From Rossellomorea orangium (lineage in GTDB: Bacteria; Bacillota; Bacilli; Bacillales; Bacillaceae_B): 64,000 bases of DNA. How positions within the stretch are numbered: position 1 is the first letter of the stretch; each line of letters opens with the position of its first letter. The DNA is taken from positions 310,001 through 374,000 of the forward strand of contig NZ_JAHWGH010000017.1 of NCBI RefSeq assembly GCF_019334305.1, in the 5' to 3' direction. This document shows, piece after piece, positions 37,641 through 47,958 of the stretch. A program made the position numbers and the translations under genes. Below the pieces are notes generated by a model. It did not search any database, was not told where the DNA came from, and saw nothing but the letters and a program-made list of their open reading frames with translations.

Positions 37641-38624
37641 TTAAAATTCTGCAAGTTCACGCATTGCTTTTTCTACTTTGTCCGGGTTAATCATAAAGTA
37701 TTTTTCCATTGTCGGTGCATACGGCATAGCAGGTACATCTGGACCGGCAAGTCGTTTAACCGGAGCATCAAGCTCAAATAAACAATTTTCGGCAATGATT
37801 GCAGAAACCTCACCCATGATGCTTCCTTCTTTATTGTCTTCAGTCACAAGAAGGACTTTGCCTGTTTTAGAGGCTGCTTCAATGATTGCTTCTTTATCTA
37901 AAGGATAGATGGTACGAAGATCCAGGATATGCGCTTCGATTCCGTCCTGGGCAAGTTTTTCTGCTGCTTGAAGAGCAAAGTGAACACACAGACCATATGT
38001 GATGACCGTGATGTCTTCTCCTTCACGCTTCACATCTGCTTTTCCGATTGGAAGAGTGTAATCATCCTCAGGCACTTCTCCTTTAATTAGACGGTAAGCA
38101 CGTTTGTGTTCAAAGAATAATACCGGATCTTCATCGCGGATCGCAGCTTTCAGCAAGCCCTTTACATCATAAGGAGTAGAAGGCATCACTATTTTCAATC
38201 CTGGCTGATTGGCAAACACAGCCTCAACGGATTGTGAATGGTAAAGCGCTCCATGTACTCCGCCACCATAAGGAGCACGGATGACCATCGGACAGCTCCA
38301 ATCGTTATTTGAACGATAACGAATACGTGCTGCTTCAGAAATGATCTGATTAACTGCAGGCATAATGAAATCAGCAAATTGCATTTCAGCAATCGGCCTC
38401 ATACCATACATGGCAGCCCCGATTCCAACTCCTGCGATCGCAGACTCCGCAAGTGGTGTATCAATGACACGGTCTTCCCCAAATTGATCGTACAATCCGT
38501 GGGTTGCTTTGAACACCCCACCTTTTTTACCGACGTCTTCTCCAAGAACGAATACTTTCTCATCACGTTCCATTTCTTCTCTTATTGCCATCGTTACGGC
38601 ATCAATATATGAAATTACTGGCAT
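37641..38624 (-). CDS. bkdAB: Branched-chain alpha-keto acid dehydrogenase E1 beta subunit
   Basis: A 327-residue transketolase-like pyrimidine-binding subunit. Family landmarks: VFVLGEDVGKKGGVFKAT near the N-terminus, DTPLAESAIAGVGIGAA, FADFIMPAVNQI, and the C-terminal AKTGKVLLVTEDN..GSIMGEVSA region that pairs with E1 alpha. An AGGGGGA site precedes the ATG. It lies 14 bp after bkdAA. Confidence 0.95.
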   Translation of the reverse strand: MPVISYIDAVTMAIREEMERDEKVFVLGEDVGKKGGVFKATHGLYDQFGEDRVIDTPLAESAIAGVGIGAAMYGMRPIAEMQFADFIMPAVNQIISEAARIRYRSNNDWSCPMVIRAPYGGGVHGALYHSQSVEAVFANQPGLKIVMPSTPYDVKGLLKAAIRDEDPVLFFEHKRAYRLIKGEVPEDDYTLPIGKADVKREGEDITVITYGLCVHFALQAAEKLAQDGIEAHILDLRTIYPLDKEAIIEAASKTGKVLLVTEDNKEGSIMGEVSAIIAENCLFELDAPVKRLAGPDVPAMPYAPTMEKYFMINPDKVEKAMRELAEF

Positions 38625-38638
38625 GATTGAATTCCCCC

Positions 38639-39637
38639 TTACTTCTCTTCTGCGTATACATACTTCATCGCTGATTCAGCTTCAGCATATGGAGCATTTT
38701 CTGCATAATCCGTTGCTTCGTTCACAAGTTTCATAATGCGGTCATTGATTTCTTTTTCAATCTCATCATTCATGACGCCTGTTTCTTTTAAGTAAGCACC
38801 AAAGGTGATGATTGGATCATTTGTTTTCGCTTTGGCCACTTCGTCAGGAGAACGGTAGCTGCGATCATCATCATCAGAGGAGTGAGGAGTTAAACGATAA
38901 GAAACTGTTTCAACAAGCGTTGGACCTTCACCACGACGACCGCGGTCAGCGGCTTCCTTTACAGCTTTATATACTTCGATCGGATCATTTCCATCTACTG
39001 TGATACCAGGCATGCCGTATCCAATGGCGCGGTCTGATACTTTTTCACATGCCAATTGTTTTTCAATTGGAACTGAGATCGCATATTTATTATTTTCACA
39101 CATGAAAATAACAGGAAGTTTATGTACACCTGCAAAGTTTGCACCTTCGTGGAAATCTCCCTGGTTGGAAGATCCTTCACCGAATGTCACAAACGTCACA
39201 ACGTCTTTCTTCTCCATCTTTCCTGCAAGGGCGATACCCACTGCATGGGGAACTTGAGTCGTTACAGGAGAGGAACCCGTTACGATATTATTTTTCTTTT
39301 GACCGAAGTGACCTGGCATTTGACGTCCGCCAGAGTTTGGATCTTCTGCCTTGGCAAAACCGGATAGCATTAATTCCTGCGCAGTCATACCGAATGTCAG
39401 AACGACACCCATATCGCGATAGTATGGAAGAACGTAATCCTTCTCACGATCTAAGGCGAATGCAGCACCTACTTGAGCCGCTTCCTGACCTTGACAGGAA
39501 ATAACAAAAGGAATTTTACCCGAACGGTTCAATAACCACATACGCTCATCGATTTTCCTGGCAAGGAGCATGGTTTCATACATTTCTAATACTTTCTCAT
39601 TGGAAAGTCCTAATTCTTCATGACGATTTTCTGCCAT
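38639..39637 (-). CDS. bkdAA: Branched-chain alpha-keto acid dehydrogenase E1 alpha subunit
   Basis: A 332-residue thiamine-diphosphate subunit. The TPP motif runs from GEGSSNQGDFHEG to CENNKYA near residues 153-185, and the phosphorylation-loop-like segment YRLTPHSSDDDDRSYR near 265 is the active-site loop. It decarboxylates keto acids from leucine, isoleucine and valine, feeding branched fatty acid synthesis. The TAGGAGGT site supports the ATG. Confidence 0.95.
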   Translation of the reverse strand: MAENRHEELGLSNEKVLEMYETMLLARKIDERMWLLNRSGKIPFVISCQGQEAAQVGAAFALDREKDYVLPYYRDMGVVLTFGMTAQELMLSGFAKAEDPNSGGRQMPGHFGQKKNNIVTGSSPVTTQVPHAVGIALAGKMEKKDVVTFVTFGEGSSNQGDFHEGANFAGVHKLPVIFMCENNKYAISVPIEKQLACEKVSDRAIGYGMPGITVDGNDPIEVYKAVKEAADRGRRGEGPTLVETVSYRLTPHSSDDDDRSYRSPDEVAKAKTNDPIITFGAYLKETGVMNDEIEKEINDRIMKLVNEATDYAENAPYAEAESAMKYVYAEEK

Positions 39638-39667
39638 TTTATTTACCTCCTACACAATCTAATGGTT

Positions 39668-39700
39668 GTAATAAGGTAGAGAAACTCTCTACCTTATTAC
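39668..39700 (-). other. Hairpin between lpdV and bkdAA
   Basis: AATAAGGTAGAG pairs with CTCTACCTTATT (39670-39698) across a 5-base loop. No T run follows on the minus strand, so it is more likely an RNA-processing or stabilising element than a terminator. Confidence 0.55.
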
Positions 39701-39745
39701 TATTTTTCTTTTCATGAAGAGGGCTAATAAGCCTTCTCCGTTCTT

Positions 39746-41170
39746 TTAAGAGTGAATCGCCTTTCCATCCACAGCAAGTGCTGCTTCTCCAATCGCTTCA
39801 GATAAGGATGGATGAGGATGGATGGTATGGGCAATCTCCCATGGTGTTGCGTCTAATACTTTCGCCAGACCAGCTTCGGAAATCATATCCGTTACGTGAG
39901 GTCCGATCATATGAACACCCAGGATATCATCACTGTCCTTGTCGGCAATGATCTTCACAAAACCATCCGATTCCCCGTAAACAAGTGCTTTACCGATGGC
40001 TCTGAAGCTGAATTTACCGACTTTTAAGTTGTATCCCTTTTCTTTCGCTTCCTGTTCTGTGATACCGACACTTGCGATTTCAGGATTGCTGTAAATGCAT
40101 TTAGAGATAAGTGAATAGTCAATCGGATCCGGCTTTTCATTAGCCATATGTTCAACTGCCGTGATTCCTTCATGAGAAGCGACATGGGCTAATTGAAGTC
40201 CACCGATCACATCACCGATCGCATAGATGTGGGATTCCTTCGTTTGGAAGAACTCATTTACTTCAATGAAGCCTTTTTCGACTTTTATATCTGTATTCTC
40301 AAGTCCTATCCCTTCCACGTTTGCTTGACGGCCAACGGATACCAGGATTTTATCAGCGGTAAATGATTTCTCTTCACCTTTATGCTCTGCTTTAATCGTG
40401 ACCATTCCATCCCCTGTTTCTAAGGACTCAGGAAGCACCTTGGCGCTTGTCACGATTTTGACGCCTTTTTTCTTCATCAGGCGCTGCATTTCTTTTGAGA
40501 TTTCATGATCTTCCGTCGGTACGATTTTATCCGCGTATTCAACTACGGTTACTTCAACATCGAAGTCCGAAAGCATAGAAGCCCATTCGATGCCGATGAC
40601 ACCTCCACCGACGATGATGATCGACTTCGGAAGCGCATCAAGTGAAAGCGCTTCATCAGAAGATAAAACATAGTCACCATCTATCTCAAGTCCAGGCAGT
40701 GAACGCGGTCTTGATCCTGTTGCCACAATGACATTCTTCGGAATAAGCATTGCGTTTTCTTCACCGTTGTTCATTTCCACGGAAATCGTCCCAGGCATCG
40801 GAGAGAAGATGGATGGTCCCAAAATACGTCCAAGACCTTCAAAGACATCGATCTTACCTTGTTTCATCAAGTGTTGAACGCCTTTGTGAAGCTGTTCGAC
40901 GATTCCATCTTTTCTTGATTGCACTTTGGTGAAATCAAGTTCAACCCCATTGATTTTCACACCAAAGTCTTCACTGTGTTTCGCTGTTGCATATACTTCA
41001 GCACTACGAAGGAGAGCTTTACTAGGGATACATCCTTTATGCAGGCATGTACCACCGAGCTTTCCCTTTTCAACGATTGCTGTTTTTAATCCAAGTTGAG
41101 AAGCACGGATGGCGGCTACATAACCACCCGTCCCTCCTCCTAGAATGACTAAATCATATTCTTCTGCCAA
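39746..41170 (-). CDS. lpdV: Dihydrolipoyl dehydrogenase (E3) of the branched-chain complex
   Basis: A 474-residue FAD/NAD disulfide oxidoreductase. FAD motif LGGGTGGYVAAIRA at residue 10, redox disulfide GGTCLHKGCIPSKA near 39, NAD motif VVGGGVIGIEWASML near 178 (IIIVGGG), and the C-terminal catalytic HPHPSLSEA near 452. It reoxidises the lipoamide of E2. The start is a TTG with AAGGAGGA before it. It lies between buk and bkdAA, as in B. subtilis. Confidence 0.95.
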   Translation of the reverse strand: MAEEYDLVILGGGTGGYVAAIRASQLGLKTAIVEKGKLGGTCLHKGCIPSKALLRSAEVYATAKHSEDFGVKINGVELDFTKVQSRKDGIVEQLHKGVQHLMKQGKIDVFEGLGRILGPSIFSPMPGTISVEMNNGEENAMLIPKNVIVATGSRPRSLPGLEIDGDYVLSSDEALSLDALPKSIIIVGGGVIGIEWASMLSDFDVEVTVVEYADKIVPTEDHEISKEMQRLMKKKGVKIVTSAKVLPESLETGDGMVTIKAEHKGEEKSFTADKILVSVGRQANVEGIGLENTDIKVEKGFIEVNEFFQTKESHIYAIGDVIGGLQLAHVASHEGITAVEHMANEKPDPIDYSLISKCIYSNPEIASVGITEQEAKEKGYNLKVGKFSFRAIGKALVYGESDGFVKIIADKDSDDILGVHMIGPHVTDMISEAGLAKVLDATPWEIAHTIHPHPSLSEAIGEAALAVDGKAIHS

Positions 41171-41189
41171 TCTTGAGTCCTCCTTGCTC

Positions 41190-42296
41190 TTATACTCTTG
41201 CTTCCTTTTTCACATTTCCAGGGTATACTTTATAGTCTTCTTCCTTCCGCAATACCCGGAGTGCCCCTTCAGCAAGAGCCTGAAGTTCATTTTCTCCCGG
41301 ATGGATGACGACATCCGCTATCCAGTTGATCCGATCGCTGATCGCTTTGACGAATTCTTTGCCATATGCAAGTCCTCCCGTTAATACGATCGCATCTACT
41401 TTGCCATTTAAGACGGCGCTTGCCGAACCGATTTCTTTCGCGATCTGGTAGGCCATCGCATCATATACGGCTTTGGCCTTTTCATCGCCATTTTCAATCA
41501 TTTTCTCTACTTTTACTGCATCATTGGTACCAAGATACCCGACCAGGCCGCCTTGACCAACAAGTTTTTTCATGATTTCATCCCGATAATAGTCCCCGGA
41601 GAAGCATAAATCAACCAAATCACCAGCAGGTACGGTCCCTGCCCTTTCTGGACTGAACGGTCCGTCACCGTGCAATCCATTATTCACATCTACGACTTTT
41701 CCATTCCGGTGAGCCCCGACGGTGATTCCTCCACCCATGTGAGTGATGATCAGATTCAAATCTTCATATTTTTTTCCGATTTCTTTCGCGACTCTACGCG
41801 CAACCGCTTTCTGATTCAACGCGTGGAAAATACTCTTTCTTTCGATCAGGGAGAACCCTGATACCCGGGCAAGAGATTGAAGTTCGTCTACGACAACGGG
41901 ATCTACGATGTACGATGGAATATTTAATCCGGAAGCAATTTCAAATGCCAGAATCCCTCCCAGATTCGAAGCATGCTGACCAGAGTACCCTTCTTTCAGG
42001 TCCTTCAACATGTCATCATTGACAAGGTAAGTGCCGCCTTCTATCGGTCTTAGAAGTCCCCCGCGGCCACATACGGCACTCAGTTTAGAAACATTGATCC
42101 CTTCTTCATCCAATGTCTGAAGAATGGTGTTCTTTCTGAATTCATATTGATCGATGATGGTTGGGAATTCATTTATCTTTTCTGAATCATGACGGATCGT
42201 TTTTTCAAATATTGAGCGATCGTCATCGAAGACACCAATTTTGGTAGATGTCGATCCAGGATTAATAACGAGTATTCGATGTTTGTTTTCTTGCAC
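41190..42296 (-). CDS. buk: Butyrate kinase (branched-chain acyl kinase)
   Basis: A 368-residue acetokinase-family enzyme making ATP and a short carboxylate from acyl phosphate. [14 protein letters not shown] near the N-terminus and [12 protein letters not shown] near 200 are the nucleotide-binding motifs. The ATG at 42311 lies upstream of GGAGG, whereas the GTG at 42296 has that site at 7-8 bp, so GTG is chosen. With ptb it can convert branched acyl-CoA to free acid or the reverse. Confidence 0.93.
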   Translation of the reverse strand: MQENKHRILVINPGSTSTKIGVFDDDRSIFEKTIRHDSEKINEFPTIIDQYEFRKNTILQTLDEEGINVSKLSAVCGRGGLLRPIEGGTYLVNDDMLKDLKEGYSGQHASNLGGILAFEIASGLNIPSYIVDPVVVDELQSLARVSGFSLIERKSIFHALNQKAVARRVAKEIGKKYEDLNLIITHMGGGITVGAHRNGKVVDVNNGLHGDGPFSPERAGTVPAGDLVDLCFSGDYYRDEIMKKLVGQGGLVGYLGTNDAVKVEKMIENGDEKAKAVYDAMAYQIAKEIGSASAVLNGKVDAIVLTGGLAYGKEFVKAISDRINWIADVVIHPGENELQALAEGALRVLRKEEDYKVYPGNVKKEARV

Positions 42297-42401
42297 TGTT
42301 GTTACCTCCATTTGGGCAGCTATATTGTATTGTTTGCATGAAAGATTTTTCCCCTATGATAGATAACCCCTTAGTCTGTTACATGTTCGCATTAACAGGG
42401 A

Positions 42402-42438
42402 AGAAACGCTTTACTTTCTGAAAGTAAAGCGTTTTTCT
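42402..42438 (-). terminator. Hairpin (partial terminator) between bcd and buk
   Basis: A perfect 14-bp stem (AAACGCTTTACTTT at 404-417 of this kilobase with its complement at 421-434) has a 3-base loop. On the minus strand only a short T-rich TTTCTTCC follows. It probably lowers transcription of the distal genes (buk to bkdB) relative to ptb-bcd. Confidence 0.75.
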
Positions 42439-42445
42439 CTTCTCA

Positions 42446-43543
42446 TTATCCACGTCTGCTAAGGATGTGGTGTCCATTTTGCAGGAATTGACTTCTTGAA
42501 CGGCGCATTTTTTCAATTCGTTCTTCTGCCATGCGGTCAGCAGCTACGTAAGTTGGGACGTTATCACGTTTCGCGATTTCGATTACGCGCTCAACGTTGT
42601 TGTATACCTGCTCGACTTTCTTCATGGCTCTTTCACTGTTGTAGCCGTATAATTCATCCGCTACGTTGATGACTCCACCAGCGTTGATTACATAATCAGG
42701 TGCATAAACGATACCCATTTCATGGATCGCGTCACCATGACGCGTTTCTTTCAGCTGGTTATTCGCAGCTCCTGCAATGACTTTTGCTTTAAGCTGAGGG
42801 ATTGTTTCATCGTTAATGATCGCACCAAGCGCACATGGGGCAAAGATATCACAATCAACACCATAGATATCGTTGATGTCAACTGCTTTAGCACCAAACT
42901 CTTCAACAGCACGTTGAACAGCTTCTTTGTTGATATCTGTAACGATCAGGTTCGCTCCTTCTTCGTGAAGGTGGCGGCACATATTGTATGCTACATTCCC
43001 GACCCCTTGAACGGCAATTGTTTTCCCTTCAAGGGAATCTGTTCCGAATGCTTCTTTCGCTGCTGCTTTAATTCCACGATAAACTCCGTACGCAGTAACA
43101 GGAGATGGGTTACCAGAAGAACCAAAGGCTGGTGAAATACCTGTTACATAATCCGTTTCTTCATGGATCAAATCCATATCGGCAACTGTGGTACCCACAT
43201 CTTCTGCCGTAATGTAACGGCCGTTTAAGCCTTGGATATATCGACCAAATGCACGGAACATTTCTTCGTTCTTATCTTTACGTGGGTCACCGATGATAAC
43301 CGTCTTTCCCCCACCTAAGTTAAGGCCAGCGGCAGCATTCTTGTACGTCATCCCTTTCGCAAGGCGAAGTGCATCTTCAATCGCCGCTTCTTCAGATTCG
43401 TATGTCCACATACGAGTTCCTCCAAGTGCAGGTCCAAGTGTTGTATCGTGAATGGCGATGATTGCTTTCAATCCTGATGCTTCATCTTGACAGAATACCA
43501 ATTGCTCATAATCATATTGTTCCATATAGCTGAAAATTTTCAT
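42446..43543 (-). CDS. bcd: Leucine dehydrogenase (branched-chain amino acid dehydrogenase)
   Basis: A 365-residue Glu/Leu/Phe/Val dehydrogenase that deaminates leucine, valine and isoleucine to keto acids with NAD+. The catalytic lysine region is [20 protein letters not shown] near 66-85, and the Rossmann motif [17 protein letters not shown] is near 175. It supplies substrates to the E1-E2-E3 complex encoded downstream. An AGGGGGA site precedes the ATG. Confidence 0.95.
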   Translation of the reverse strand: MKIFSYMEQYDYEQLVFCQDEASGLKAIIAIHDTTLGPALGGTRMWTYESEEAAIEDALRLAKGMTYKNAAAGLNLGGGKTVIIGDPRKDKNEEMFRAFGRYIQGLNGRYITAEDVGTTVADMDLIHEETDYVTGISPAFGSSGNPSPVTAYGVYRGIKAAAKEAFGTDSLEGKTIAVQGVGNVAYNMCRHLHEEGANLIVTDINKEAVQRAVEEFGAKAVDINDIYGVDCDIFAPCALGAIINDETIPQLKAKVIAGAANNQLKETRHGDAIHEMGIVYAPDYVINAGGVINVADELYGYNSERAMKKVEQVYNNVERVIEIAKRDNVPTYVAADRMAEERIEKMRRSRSQFLQNGHHILSRRG

Positions 43544-43589
43544 TATTATTTCCCCCTGTAGTCTGGTAGTATTTGTTGTTTTACATCAT

Positions 43590-44495
43590 TTATTTAGAAG
43601 CAGAGCATATAGCGAGTGCCAATGAATATAATTTACTTTCAGCACTGTCCGCTCTGGATGTTAATACGATTGGTGCTTTTGCCCCGGCTATGACAGCCCC
43701 TACTTTGGCTTGGGCAAAATAGATCAGTGATTTGTATAAAGCATTCCCTGTTTCAATATTGGGCACCAACAGGATATCCGCCTGCCCTGCAACGGAGCTT
43801 TCGATCCCTTTATGTTCTGCTGCATGGTGAGAAACGGCATTATCGAGGGCCAACGGACCATCAACGATACAATGACGAATTTGTCCCCTATGGTTCATCA
43901 TAGTAAGAGAGGCAGCATCGACTGTAGCCTGCATTGCAGGATTCACTACTTCCACAGCAGCAATCGGCGCTACTTTCGGCATGTCCACACCGATTGAACG
44001 CGCAACAGATACTGCATTTTCTATGATTTGTGCTTTTTGCTGAAGGTCAGGAGCAAGGTTCATCGCTGCATCTGTAATAAATGTAAGTCTCTCGAATCCA
44101 GATACCTCAAATGCTGCAACATGTGAAAGTACATTCCCTGTACGAAGTCCCCACTCTTTATTTAGGACTGCTTTCAAGATGACTGCTGTAGGGACATTTC
44201 CTTTCATTAAAACCCCTGCTTCGTTTTCCTTAACAGCCTTCACTGCAAGTTCCGCTGCTTTCTGCGGAGAAAAAGCATGTTTGATTTTAATATTGCTATG
44301 GGATATAAGATGCGGAGCAACCTCTTCTAAAAGGGAGAGGATTTTTTCTTTATCCCCGAACAATAAAAAGTCTGCCATCTTCTTTTCAACCGCCATGGTG
44401 ACAGCACCCAGGACTTCTTTATCTTCTGCAGCGGCAACGGCTACAGTGGAGTTTTCAATTCGGGTTGCTTTTTCCACTAAAGATTGTAGATTCAT
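43590..44495 (-). CDS. ptb: Phosphate butyryltransferase (branched-chain)
   Basis: A 301-residue PTA/PTB family enzyme exchanging CoA of short or branched acyl-CoA for phosphate. Landmarks: VLMKGNVPTAVILKAVLN near 85, FITDAAMNLAPDL near 135, IVDGPLALDNAVS near 207 and NIETGNALYKSLIYFA near 240. The frame extends to an ATG at 44537, but that lies at or before the transcript start predicted from the sigma-54-type promoter, so 44495 (MNLQSLVEKA) is the likely start; its ribosome site is weak. First gene of the operon. Confidence 0.92.
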   Translation of the reverse strand: MNLQSLVEKATRIENSTVAVAAAEDKEVLGAVTMAVEKKMADFLLFGDKEKILSLLEEVAPHLISHSNIKIKHAFSPQKAAELAVKAVKENEAGVLMKGNVPTAVILKAVLNKEWGLRTGNVLSHVAAFEVSGFERLTFITDAAMNLAPDLQQKAQIIENAVSVARSIGVDMPKVAPIAAVEVVNPAMQATVDAASLTMMNHRGQIRHCIVDGPLALDNAVSHHAAEHKGIESSVAGQADILLVPNIETGNALYKSLIYFAQAKVGAVIAGAKAPIVLTSRADSAESKLYSLALAICSASK

Positions 44496-44545
44496 GTATG
44501 TCGTTTCAACCCCTTTTTTCTGTTTTTTTGTTCCCATAAAACTAC

Positions 44546-44563
44546 ATGCAAGAAGCGTGCCAA
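44546..44563 (-). promoter_or_regulatory. Sigma-54 (SigL) promoter of the ptb-bkd operon
   Basis: On the minus strand TTGGCACGCTTCTTGCAT is a full match to the -24/-12 consensus TTGGCACNNNNNTTGCW, with GG at 44561-44560 and GC at 44549-44548. It lies between bkdR and ptb, matching the SigL/BkdR control known for B. subtilis bkd. Confidence 0.9.
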
Positions 44564-44573
44564 CTTCAAAACA

Positions 44574-44588
44574 TTGAAAACGCTTTAA
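44574..44588. promoter_or_regulatory. Candidate catabolite-responsive element near the bkd promoter
   Basis: TTGAAAACGCTTTAA fits the CcpA site consensus WTGNAANCGNWNNCW with one mismatch. It sits between the candidate BkdR sites and the -24 element, where a bound repressor could block activation. Use is inferred only. Confidence 0.4.
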
Positions 44589-44606
44589 AAAATCGAATAA
44601 AAATGC

Positions 44607-44639
44607 GCAAATTATTTCATACCCTGCAAATTATTTCAT
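44607..44639 (-). promoter_or_regulatory. Candidate BkdR upstream activating sites (direct repeat)
   Basis: The 14-mer GCAAATTATTTCAT occurs exactly twice, at 44607-44620 and 44626-44639, 19 bp apart. This places them about 70-100 bp upstream of the expected bkd transcript start, the right distance for an enhancer-binding protein. The second copy overlaps the bkdR stop codon. Confidence 0.55.
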
Positions 44640-46700
44640 GCTATTTATTTCAATGTTATATTTTTCAATTTTATAATATAAATTCCTCACCGACACATTT
44701 AATACTTTGGCCGTAGCCGTTTTGTTACCATTATTCTGCTCTAAAACCTTTTGAATTATATTCTTTTCAAAAACCTCAACTTGGATGGCAAGATCTTCAA
44801 CGGAGTCAGGCGAAGGTAATTCCGCTGTATTGCCCACGGTTTTGACTGAAGATTCTAATTGAGGTAAATGCTTCCCATCGATATTCACTTCATTGTATTT
44901 CATGAAGATGATGGCTCTCCCCAGGACATTCTCCAGTTCCCTCACGTTTCCCGGCCAATGATAATTCATCAATTTGTACATTGCGCTTTCTGTTATCCCC
45001 TCTACATTTCTCCCATAATCCTGATTGATCTTAGTTATCAACGCTTCAGCAATGAGGGGTATATCGGATTTGCGCTGCCTCAAAGGCGGTATCTGTATCG
45101 GCATCCGATTCAGTCGGTAATAGAGATCTTCCCTGAATGACCCGTCAGCAATTCCCTTTTCAAGGTTTACATTCGTGGCAGCGATGACACGGACGTTGAT
45201 TTGAATTGACTTCGTCCCTCCTACTCTCACAATTTCATTTTCCTGGAGGACCCTTAATAATTTCGCTTGTGTATTTGCACTCAGTTCTCCTATTTCATCA
45301 AGAAAAATACTGCCGTTATTCGCTTCTTCAAATAGACCGCGTTTACCTCCACGCTTCGCTCCGGAGAACGCACCCTCTTCATACCCGAATAACTCACTTT
45401 CCAACAGGTTCTCTGATAAAGCTGCACAGTTCACCCTGAGGAATTTATTGAATTTACGGTCACTGGCATTATGTATCGCATGGGCAAACAATTCCTTCCC
45501 GGTTCCCGATTCCCCGCGAAGGAGAACGGTAGCTGGCGTCTTGGCCCCTAGCTTAGCCTGCTCAATGGCAATCATCATTTCCTCAGAATCACCGATAATA
45601 TCCTCAAACATATACTTTGCTTCAAGCGTTCGGATAATTCTTCTGGCACGGTCCAGTTCCTGGGTTAGTGACTGGATTTCTGACATGTCATGAATGACCC
45701 CGACACTTCCCTTAAGCTTATTGTTCACAATGATGGGTGCAACGTTGACGATGACTTCCTTTCGTTTCGGTCCTACCCGCATTTTTGTTCCACGGATCGC
45801 TCTCCGCGTTTGCAGCACCTTCAAATGAATACTTTCTCCTTCAGAAATGTCTGCCGTCGCAGGCTTCCCTATCACTTCCTCCTGGGAAAGGCCCGTTATC
45901 CTTGTATAAGCGGGATTAATCAGGATCCCTTTCCCATCTTCATCTACGACAGAAATTGCATCGTCACTAGAATAGATAATGGCTTCAAGCATCGTCTGAA
46001 TTTCTTTGAGGTTGGTTATTTCTTCAGCCAAATTCACTACTTCCGTGATATCTTTGAAAACCGAAAAGGCCCCTATAATTTCATCTTGGTCGGTGATCAT
46101 CGGTATTCGGTTTGAGATAATCTTCAACCCATTCCCCAGAATGACCTCCTGATTGATTTCCGTCCGCTTTGTCTGAATCGTTTTGGTCAATTTGCTTTCC
46201 GGGATCACTTCTGAAATATGAAGACCCATTACATCTTCCTGATTCTTCCCAATCATCCGCTCAGCACTTTTATTGAATAACATAACAATGCCTTGTTCAT
46301 CGATCCCGACCATTCCATCATCAGTCGAATTAAAAATAAGATCCCTTTTAAATGATTCACTCGTCAATTGGTGGATAAGGTCTTCTTTTTCTTCAAGGAG
46401 CTTCGAAATAAGGAATGCCACACTTCCAGGTATGATGACCGTGTTTTTACCACGCTTATCCCTTATCTGTTCGAACACTTCCTGCTCTCCGGTCACTTCT
46501 ATGACGATGTCGACAGAATCATTGAGGAAAGGCCGCCAATCCGTACCGACCTGGATCCCCAGTTCTTTTGAGAGCTCGATCCCCGGAGCTTTTTCATTTA
46601 TGTCTACAACCGCAATCACTTTCATGACTGAGACCTCATGGAGGATCTGTAAAATAGCTGTACCACCCTTACCCCCACCAACAATTAGAACCTCTTGCAA
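44631..46700 (-). CDS. bkdR: Sigma-54-dependent transcriptional activator BkdR (YqiR)
   Basis: A 689-residue enhancer-binding protein. The N-terminus resembles a nucleotide-binding fold ([16 protein letters not shown]), followed by two PAS domains (about 110-220 and 230-345), the AAA+ domain with Walker A GESGTGKE near 396, the sigma-54 contact loop as GAFSGA near 440 (GAFTGA in most relatives), Walker [10 protein letters not shown] near 463, and a Fis-type helix-turn-helix [23 protein letters not shown] at the end. The start is TTG with GGGGTGA. It lies upstream of the SigL promoter it is expected to activate. Confidence 0.94.
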   Translation of the reverse strand: MQEVLIVGGGKGGTAILQILHEVSVMKVIAVVDINEKAPGIELSKELGIQVGTDWRPFLNDSVDIVIEVTGEQEVFEQIRDKRGKNTVIIPGSVAFLISKLLEEKEDLIHQLTSESFKRDLIFNSTDDGMVGIDEQGIVMLFNKSAERMIGKNQEDVMGLHISEVIPESKLTKTIQTKRTEINQEVILGNGLKIISNRIPMITDQDEIIGAFSVFKDITEVVNLAEEITNLKEIQTMLEAIIYSSDDAISVVDEDGKGILINPAYTRITGLSQEEVIGKPATADISEGESIHLKVLQTRRAIRGTKMRVGPKRKEVIVNVAPIIVNNKLKGSVGVIHDMSEIQSLTQELDRARRIIRTLEAKYMFEDIIGDSEEMMIAIEQAKLGAKTPATVLLRGESGTGKELFAHAIHNASDRKFNKFLRVNCAALSENLLESELFGYEEGAFSGAKRGGKRGLFEEANNGSIFLDEIGELSANTQAKLLRVLQENEIVRVGGTKSIQINVRVIAATNVNLEKGIADGSFREDLYYRLNRMPIQIPPLRQRKSDIPLIAEALITKINQDYGRNVEGITESAMYKLMNYHWPGNVRELENVLGRAIIFMKYNEVNIDGKHLPQLESSVKTVGNTAELPSPDSVEDLAIQVEVFEKNIIQKVLEQNNGNKTATAKVLNVSVRNLYYKIEKYNIEINSMK

Positions 46701-46825
46701 CTTTCTTCACCCCGACACCTGCAATATTTTTCACACTCATAATGTTACACTACTTTTTGAAACTTGACAATTTTCTGCGTGGATGTAGAATTTTAGTATG
46801 GAAACGAAAAGGAGTTATGCATCTC

Positions 46826-47065
46826 ATGGTCCGTCTAATTGCCTTGATTATTATGTTGATCCCCGGCGCATTTGCAGCTCTTGGGATTAAGTTAATGAGA
46901 GATATGCTATTCGGGATCCTGCAGCCCCCGATCCCTTTTTTATGGCTGCAGTTCATTATCGGGTTACTATTCTTTATTTGTGGTTTAGCATTCATTGCCG
47001 GATTCGTCCTGCATCGTGATCGAAAACGCAATAAAGTTCAGTCACGATTCAACAAGAAAGGCTAG
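46826..47065 (+). CDS. yqzF: DUF2627 membrane protein (YqzF)
   Basis: A 79-residue protein with two membrane helices, starting MVRLIALIIMLIPGAFAALG, then KLMRDMLFG and an RDRKRNKVQ tail, as in B. subtilis YqzF. AAAGGAG at 46808-46814 is well placed for the ATG at 46826; the ATG at 46817 is too close. Function unknown. It is divergent from bkdR. Confidence 0.88.
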   Translation: MVRLIALIIMLIPGAFAALGIKLMRDMLFGILQPPIPFLWLQFIIGLLFFICGLAFIAGFVLHRDRKRNKVQSRFNKKG

Positions 47066-47090
47066 CGCAGAGCGCTAGCCTTTCTTGTTG
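47050..47090. terminator. Bidirectional terminator between yqzF and the glycerophosphodiesterase gene
   Basis: A perfect 17-bp stem (AACAAGAAAGGCTAGCG with its complement) and a 5-base loop lie at 47051-47089. Both convergent stop codons fall within or next to it. Confidence 0.9.
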
Positions 47091-47812
47091 GTTTCTCTCA
47101 ATTTCCTTGCTTTTTCCGGGTAGTCCGTTACAAATGCAGTGCATCCTAAATTCAATAACCTCTCCATCTGCTCAACCTTATTCACCGTGTAAGGCCTGAC
47201 GCAAATCCCATTGTTCATCGCCTCTATTATAATGTCGTCCCTGACGGCTTTCAGATTGGGATGTATCCCCTTCGCCCTTAATGACTGGGCATAAATCCAA
47301 GGCATGAATAAGCCCGACGAATAGAGGGGTGCAATTTCGACGGCAGGCTCTAACCGGTAGCATGCTACAATCGAATAATGATTAAAAGATGATATAATGA
47401 TCCGTTCCTCAAATCCAAATTCCCTGATTAAGGCAATCACTTTTTCTTCTAGGCCTTGATAGTCGATGATACTATTCTTCAGCTCAATATTACAAAGAAG
47501 TTCATTCCCCTTCAGCCACTGAAAGACCTCCCTTAATGAAGGCACACGATTCTTCTTGAATAATTTACTTTTAAATGTAAAGTTCGCTTGTAATTTTTGA
47601 ATTTCTTTCAACGAATAATCTTTAACGAAGCCCTTTCCATTTGTCGTCCTATTAACGGTTTCATCATGTATCACAACCATTTCTCCGTCTTTCGTCAGCT
47701 GAACATCCAATTCAATCCCATCAGCCTTCACTCTTTCAGCTTCATAAAAAGCTTCCATTGTGTTTTCCGGATGAGTACCTGCGGATCCACGATGAGCAAA
47801 AATCAGCGTCAT
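47075..47812 (-). CDS. Glycerophosphodiester phosphodiesterase (YqiK-like)
   Basis: A 245-residue GDPD-family TIM barrel that hydrolyses glycerophosphodiesters to glycerol 3-phosphate and an alcohol. The catalytic motif HRGSAGTHPENTMEAF is at residues 7-22, the acidic pair GIELDVQ near 36, and VIHDETVNRTTNGKG with the second histidine near 48. No signal peptide, so it is cytoplasmic. The position next to yqzF and spo0A matches B. subtilis yqiK. Confidence 0.9.
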   Translation of the reverse strand: MTLIFAHRGSAGTHPENTMEAFYEAERVKADGIELDVQLTKDGEMVVIHDETVNRTTNGKGFVKDYSLKEIQKLQANFTFKSKLFKKNRVPSLREVFQWLKGNELLCNIELKNSIIDYQGLEEKVIALIREFGFEERIIISSFNHYSIVACYRLEPAVEIAPLYSSGLFMPWIYAQSLRAKGIHPNLKAVRDDIIIEAMNNGICVRPYTVNKVEQMERLLNLGCTAFVTDYPEKARKLRETNKKG

Positions 47813-47910
47813 GAGTTCACTTCCTTCTTTTTCTTTATGTACGCTTTATATCTGACTTCATTATATACTTATTATACCCCTTCTCAAAGGATGAACCTTA
47901 TAATCCAGAA

Positions 47911-47946
47911 TAATAAAAAATCCTGAGAAACTCAGGATTTTTTAAG
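47911..47946 (-). terminator. Terminator of the small repeat-protein gene
   Basis: AAAAAATCCTGAG pairs with CTCAGGATTTTTT across a 3-base loop; T6 follows on the minus strand, just after the stop of the 70-codon gene. Confidence 0.88.
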
Positions 47947-47958
47947 GGTGGCTTTATA

